Assembly: GCF_014522325.1 (NCBI RefSeq)
Contig: NZ_CP041983.1
Coordinates: 744,001-808,000 of the forward strand
Direction of reading: 5' to 3'
Length of the DNA: 64,000 nucleotides
From: Lactobacillus sp. PV012
GTDB lineage: Bacteria; Bacillota; Bacilli; Lactobacillales; Lactobacillaceae
The position numbers and the translations under genes were made by a program. Shown piece after piece: positions 60,624 to 64,000 of this stretch. How positions within the stretch are numbered: position 1 is the first letter of the stretch; each line of letters starts with the position of its first letter. A model generated the notes under the pieces. It was given only the letters and a program-made list of their open reading frames with translations, did no database searches and had not been told where the DNA came from.

Positions 60624-61229
60624 TTATTCTTCTGAAGTATTAATACCCACACTATCTCTAGAGTAAAGCGAATCATCATCGACAAGTTTTTGGACTAAAT
60701 CACCAATTGATGCAACCGAAACATCATGGCCACCAAATGGTTCCCCTTTTCTAGTTACTTCGTAATTAACGGGACCATTAGTGAACCAACCAGGACGAAC
60801 AATAGTGTAGTTTAAATCGGATGCTTCAATGATATCAGCTGCTTCACGATAAGGTCTTAAAGTAGAATTAGTTCTTAAATTACCACCACCAACGCTAGCT
60901 GGAATTTCATTGTAAATTCCCATGGAAGTAATGAATACTAAACGTTTTACGCCATTTCGGTTCATTGCTTCAACAATGCTCTTAGCAAAATGTCCTAAGT
61001 TACCACTTAATGCGGCAAATACAGCATCTTGTCCTTGTAAAGCCTTGTCCAAGTCTGCTGGATTAGTTACATCCCCAGAAATTGTCTTTTCTCTACTTGG
61101 ATCAGCTACACTAAGTTTGTTAGCTGAGCGAGAGAATAAAGTAAGATTGTCATTTGTATTTTTTAAAATTGCTTCGGTTGCTGCTCTACCCACAGTACCA
61201 GTAGCACCAATAATTAAAACGTTTGTCAT
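60624..61229 (-). CDS. NAD(P)H-binding atypical SDR
   Basis: I start at ATG 61229 (MTNVLIIGATGTVG) with GAGGTG upstream. The 201-residue protein has the GATGTVGRAA cofactor motif, LVFITSMGIYNEIP and YTIVRPGWFTNGPVNYEV. It is a paralogue in style of the protein at 55425. It lies between a frameshifted LysR gene and an SDR operon, all on the minus strand. Confidence 0.85.
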   Translation of the reverse strand: MTNVLIIGATGTVGRAATEAILKNTNDNLTLFSRSANKLSVADPSREKTISGDVTNPADLDKALQGQDAVFAALSGNLGHFAKSIVEAMNRNGVKRLVFITSMGIYNEIPASVGGGNLRTNSTLRPYREAADIIEASDLNYTIVRPGWFTNGPVNYEVTRKGEPFGGHDVSVASIGDLVQKLVDDDSLYSRDSVGINTSEE

Positions 61230-61279
61230 AATTTTCACCTCATGTGTTTAATTCGATTTTCAATTATTATTGTAGAAGC

Positions 61280-61320
61280 AAAAAGACCTAGGAACAATTT
61301 CTTGTTCTTAGGTCTTTTGA
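61280..61320. terminator. terminator between LysR and SDR genes
   Basis: AAAAGACCTAGGAACAA pairs with TTGTTCTTAGGTCTTTT with one wobble; A- and T-rich flanks make it bidirectional. Confidence 0.85.
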
Positions 61321-61333
61321 TAAGTAAAACTTA

Positions 61334-62226
61334 TTAATTATTAAATTGTTTTTCTAAAATATCAAAGAAGCTCTCAATGTAGTAGCCAGAATTATCTGCT
61401 TTCCAAAAGGCATAGTATTCTTGTGATAACTGTTGATCACCATTGTATAGAGGCAAACTAACCAAATCATCATTCAAAGTAATCGTATCTTTAACACGAT
61501 CATTAATAATTAAATAGCCTTGATTCAAAGTTGCCATCATAATTGCTTCATCATAAGTAGATGCAGTTACAAAATCACCGCTGATATTTAAAACATCTTG
61601 ATAATACTTCTCTTCATCGGCCTGTTCATTGGCCCTACAATTAAAATACATGGCAAATCACGCAAGGCTTGACTTTCAACTTTAGTTTGATTGGTATTGA
61701 CTTGTTTTTTATTAATCAAAACTTCGAAATTACTTGAAGTCAAAAACTTATTTACATATTTATTAGAAGGAGCTCTTCTTAAATCACTAAAAGCAATATC
61801 TAATTTATCTTCTTCTAGCATGTTAAATAGTTTTTCGTGACTACCACTAGTAATTTTTAATTGAACATCAGGAAATTCCCCTGAAAATTCCGTTACTGCT
61901 CGTAAAAATTCATTAGTTCCAAAATTACGCAAATAACCAGCATGCAAAATAAAAGGTTCTTCTGTTTGATTATCAATTTTCTTTGTCTCGGAAATTAATT
62001 CATCTAGGTTGTTTAATAAATCTTGGCTATGATTATAAAAATATTTACCAGCTTGAGTAACAGTAAAGCTGCGCCCTATTCTTTCTAAAAGTTGGACGCC
62101 TAATTCTGACTCGAGCTCTTTAATTTGCTGTGAAATGGCTGGTTGTGAGATATGACATTCCTCAGCAGCTTTCGTAAAATTTTTATTTTTAACTACTGAA
62201 ATAAAATATCTAATTTGATTAAACAT
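61334..62226 (-). pseudogene. LysR-family regulator with internal frameshift
   Basis: The N-terminal part (MFNQIRYFISVVKNKNFTKAAEECHISQPAISQQIKELESELGV) is a normal LysR DNA-binding domain with AGGTG before ATG 62226. The frame is lost after LPCILIVGP at about 61640; in the next frame ANEQADEEKYYQDVLNI continues to the expected C-terminus. Restoring one G in the GGGCC tract would rebuild a protein of about 297 residues. The effector domain is cut, so the product is probably inactive unless the lesion is a sequencing error. Confidence 0.8.
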
Positions 62227-62239
62227 AATTATCACCTGT

Positions 62240-62630
62240 ATACAAAAATAAAGAATACAATCCTACTTGCATCCATTATTTAAATATTTTTCTCTTATAA
62301 TGTCTAATAATTTTTGTCACTGTCTGTGCATCATGATTTCTACCTTCGATATATCTAAATTATCAGAAATTTGAACACTGTATCCTATTTATCAAAAATT
62401 AAAAGGTACAATTAAAAATCTGAAAATAATTAAATACTTTCAGATTAATAAATTCCCACGTTCATTTTTATACCTTATCCTTTAATTTCTAACTATGTAC
62501 TTACAGTGGTTACCCTTATTCATTTGGTGTTTAGACTTTTACTACCGGCTTAAAAGTAATTACAGCTTACAATCCAAGCCAATCATCTAATCTATTTAAA
62601 GCCTTTGCGATTTGTTAAAGGAGCTAGATT
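62240..62630. other. intergenic region without recognisable genes
   Basis: AT-rich. A perfect AATCTGAAA/TTTCAGATT hairpin lies at about 62424-62453 without a clear T tract. I see no coding frame with a ribosome-binding site. Confidence 0.5.
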
Positions 62631-62637
62631 AAACCTA

Positions 62638-62666
62638 TTGAAATCTTATTTAATTTATTTTATAAT
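62638..62666 (+). promoter_or_regulatory. near-consensus promoter of the small RNA
   Basis: TTGAAA (62638-62643), 17 bp, TATAAT (62661-62666). It reads toward a 90-nt region bounded by an intrinsic terminator. Confidence 0.8.
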
Positions 62667-62672
62667 TGTAAA

Positions 62673-62761
62673 AGAAAAGGAGCTAACGAGTGCCAGTCGT
62701 TAACTCCAATCGTAACTTGAATGACTGAATAGTTAGCTAATCCTTGTGATTAGCTTTTTTT
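62673..62761 (+). ncRNA. candidate small antisense RNA (type I antitoxin-like)
   Basis: From a strong promoter (start about 62673) the transcript would form the hairpin GGAG-AACGA/TCGTT-CTCC (62679-62707) and end at AGCTAATC/GATTAGCT plus seven T (62735-62761). No open reading frame is evident. It is fully antisense to the 3' part of a minus-strand transcript encoding a small hydrophobic peptide. Confidence 0.6.
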
Positions 62762-62838
62762 GTTATTGCATAAGCCTTTGCACAACTCACTAAGAATTTA
62801 CCTAGTGCATTGAGTGCAATAGCAGAAGCTATTTGCAA
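62737..62838 (-). CDS. 33-residue hydrophobic peptide, candidate type I toxin
   Basis: The minus-strand frame starts with TTG 62838 and reads QIASAIALNALGKFLVSCA and then KAYAITKKANHKD: one hydrophobic helix with a basic tail, as in many type I toxins. Its 3' end is covered by the small RNA at 62673-62761. The minus transcript could end at the 62707-62679 hairpin, which on that strand is followed by TTTTCTTTT. The start codon and ribosome-binding site are weak, so this is tentative. Confidence 0.4.
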   Translation of the reverse strand: MQIASAIALNALGKFLVSCAKAYAITKKANHKD

Positions 62839-62873
62839 GGAAGCCTACTTCTCCAGTCTATTCCATGTGGCAT
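62829..62873 (-). CDS. 14-residue possible leader peptide of the toxin-like gene
   Basis: ATG 62873 has an excellent GGAGGTGAGAGCC ribosome-binding site and encodes MPHGIDWRSRLPCK before a stop that overlaps the start of the hydrophobic frame. It could couple translation into that frame, or simply be a ribosome-loading site. An upstream GGCTACACACCCCTC segment may partly pair with the ribosome-binding site. Confidence 0.35.
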   Translation of the reverse strand: MPHGIDWRSRLPCK

Positions 62874-63010
62874 GGCTCTCACCTCCGTAACTGAAAATAG
62901 GTTGAGGGGTGTGTAGCCATCCAAAGTTACTAAATCATCGGTTAGCTAAACCAATGACCTAATAATATTGTAACAAGATGATAAACAAAAAGCGATCAAA
63001 TTTTGAAGTG

Positions 63011-63056
63011 CCTCATAATTGTTAGACATAGATCTAACAAGTGTGAGGTATTTTTA
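63011..63056 (+). terminator. orphan terminator-like hairpin
   Basis: CCTCA and TGTTAGA pair with TCTAACA and TGAGG, followed by TATTTTTAT. No plus-strand gene is upstream within 5 kb except the small RNA, so it may end an unrecognised transcript. Confidence 0.5.
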
Positions 63057-63228
63057 TACTCCCTCTTTGCTTAACTTTTATTAACAGTTTATAGAGAAAA
63101 GGAATACTTGAAAATTACTAGTTATTTATGCTAGCTTACGTATAACGTAAACTAATGAATTTATCGATCTTTTAGGTGAAAAGATAACTTTCAAGCCGTT
63201 ACTCCGATTGATCAAAAGCTAAAAAATA

Positions 63229-63263
63229 ATCAAAAAGCCGATGAAATTCATTCATCGACTTTA
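63229..63263 (-). terminator. terminator of the glutamine amidotransferase gene
   Basis: On the minus strand AAAGTCGATGAA pairs with TTCATCGGCTTT followed by TTGATTATTTTTT. Confidence 0.75.
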
Positions 63264-63275
63264 AAGAAAACCTTA

Positions 63276-63950
63276 CTACCAAGTCCTACTAATAAAATCT
63301 AACAACTTAAACATTATTTTTTTATTTTCTTCTGGCACACCGTGTTTTATTATTTCTTGATAAGTCTGGTGTAGAGAATTGTTTTCTGCAGGATATTCTT
63401 GATCATTAATAGCAATTTCACGAAGATTATCTTCTTCAGGCTCAAAATGGAATTGCAGGCCAATCACATTATCATTAAGCAAAAAGCCCTGATTTTTAAC
63501 TAAATCGCTAGAAAACAACAACTTTGCTTCTTTAGGAATTTCAAACATTTGTTGATGCCAATGTAAAGCAGTTAATTTTTCTGGAAGTCCTGGAATTGTT
63601 TGATCTTGCAAATAAACTGGGGCCCAGCCTACTTCTTTGTAAGGCGCATCTAAAACCTCATATCCAACAGCTTTAGCAATTTGTTGAGCACCAAAACAAG
63701 CCCCAAAAATTGGTTTATGCGCTTTAAGCATCTCTTTGATTAATTCACGTTCTTGTTTAATCCAAGTTAAATCATCATTAGGACTCATTGGCCCACCTAA
63801 AATTACTAGCAGATCTGTTTCTTGCGCACTAGGCAAGTGGCCAAATGTTTCTGGATGATAGACATAAAATTGATAATTATTCTTGTCTGCCCAAGATTTA
63901 ATCGCCCCTGGGCCTTCATTGGGTGTATGCTGCAAAACATTAATTCTCAT
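63276..63950 (-). CDS. class I glutamine amidotransferase (GuaA-N/YfeJ-like)
   Basis: I start at ATG 63950 (MRINVLQHTPNEG), 5 nt after GAGAGGAG. The 224-residue protein has the triad of class I amidotransferases: Cys in FGACFGAQQIAKAVG, and His and Glu in LQFHFEPEEDN. It stands alone, not fused to a synthetase, as in YfeJ-like proteins annotated as GMP synthase-like amidotransferases. It may hydrolyse glutamine for an unknown partner or act on gamma-glutamyl compounds. Confidence 0.88.
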   Translation of the reverse strand: MRINVLQHTPNEGPGAIKSWADKNNYQFYVYHPETFGHLPSAQETDLLVILGGPMSPNDDLTWIKQERELIKEMLKAHKPIFGACFGAQQIAKAVGYEVLDAPYKEVGWAPVYLQDQTIPGLPEKLTALHWHQQMFEIPKEAKLLFSSDLVKNQGFLLNDNVIGLQFHFEPEEDNLREIAINDQEYPAENNSLHQTYQEIIKHGVPEENKKIMFKLLDFISRTW

Positions 63951-64000
63951 TTTTCCTCTCCTCTCTAGTGGCAAAAAAGTTTTTAATAATTTCTTGATAT

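Overview
The window is an AT-rich, low-GC Gram-positive chromosome segment. SLAP-type surface proteins, a catabolic alsS-alsD pair, typical Firmicute Shine-Dalgarno sites and AAGCATCCC-type terminators point to Lactobacillus sensu stricto, most likely the L. gasseri/johnsonii/taiwanensis cluster (inferred from protein character; no database was searched). No rRNA, tRNA, CRISPR array or prophage block was seen.

Layout. 0-5.3 kb: a truncated gene, a lipoprotein, then an operon of two overlapping Rgg-like regulators, an oligopeptide-binding lipoprotein and a zinc-ribbon membrane protein. 5.3-7.3 kb: two divergent SLAP-domain secreted proteins. 7.4-9.8 kb: alsS-alsD (acetoin pathway). 10-14.4 kb: a multidrug ABC exporter and a UvrA-like ATPase. 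14.7-19.5 kb: an Rpn nuclease, a TetR regulator with an MBL hydrolase, and an unassigned 669-residue protein with a possible helix-turn-helix. 19.5-29.8 kb: Rrf2/NmrA pair, MerR/AKR/DUF2255 operon, glucose dehydrogenase, glycosyltransferase, PAP2 phosphatase, a DXS-like enzyme whose promoter carries the same dyad as the MerR promoter, IlvE, GNAT. 30.1-32.1 kb: a solo TnpB element that appears to interrupt a gene which is also frameshifted. 32.2-37.7 kb: the most unusual locus (below). 37.7-47.4 kb: two disulfide reductases (one RclA-like), a 31-residue membrane peptide with a double operator, aldose epimerase with a cre site, a RelE/HigA-type toxin-antitoxin pair, uracil permease with a leader attenuator, glutaminase and a CMD-cupin protein. 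47.6-53.3 kb: secreted proteins, including a matrixin-like protein with a destroyed zinc motif and two cell-wall hydrolases. 54-62 kb: small redox genes (SDR, AKR, ADH, LysR), two of them frameshifted. 62.6-63 kb: a possible type I toxin-antitoxin RNA pair. 63.3-64 kb: a class I glutamine amidotransferase.

Main discovery. A group II amino-acid decarboxylase of the bacterial tyrosine decarboxylase family (35594-37257, minus) and its exchanger-type permease (34157-35578, minus) have lost their 5' end here. The missing promoter, Shine-Dalgarno and first 65 codons lie immediately upstream in the opposite orientation (37401-37595, plus). Both halves end in the same 15-bp sequence TCGTTTCGCAGGAAC (37243-37257 and 37582-37596, inverted). 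Flipping the 354-bp segment between them would restore, exactly in frame, a 614-residue enzyme and place the promoter upstream of the whole operon. A terminator sits just outside the segment. A tyrosine recombinase with no phage context (33137-34069) lies convergent to the operon, and its ribosome-binding site is buried in a hairpin. The sequence therefore shows a candidate ON/OFF DNA-inversion switch of amine production, captured in the OFF orientation.
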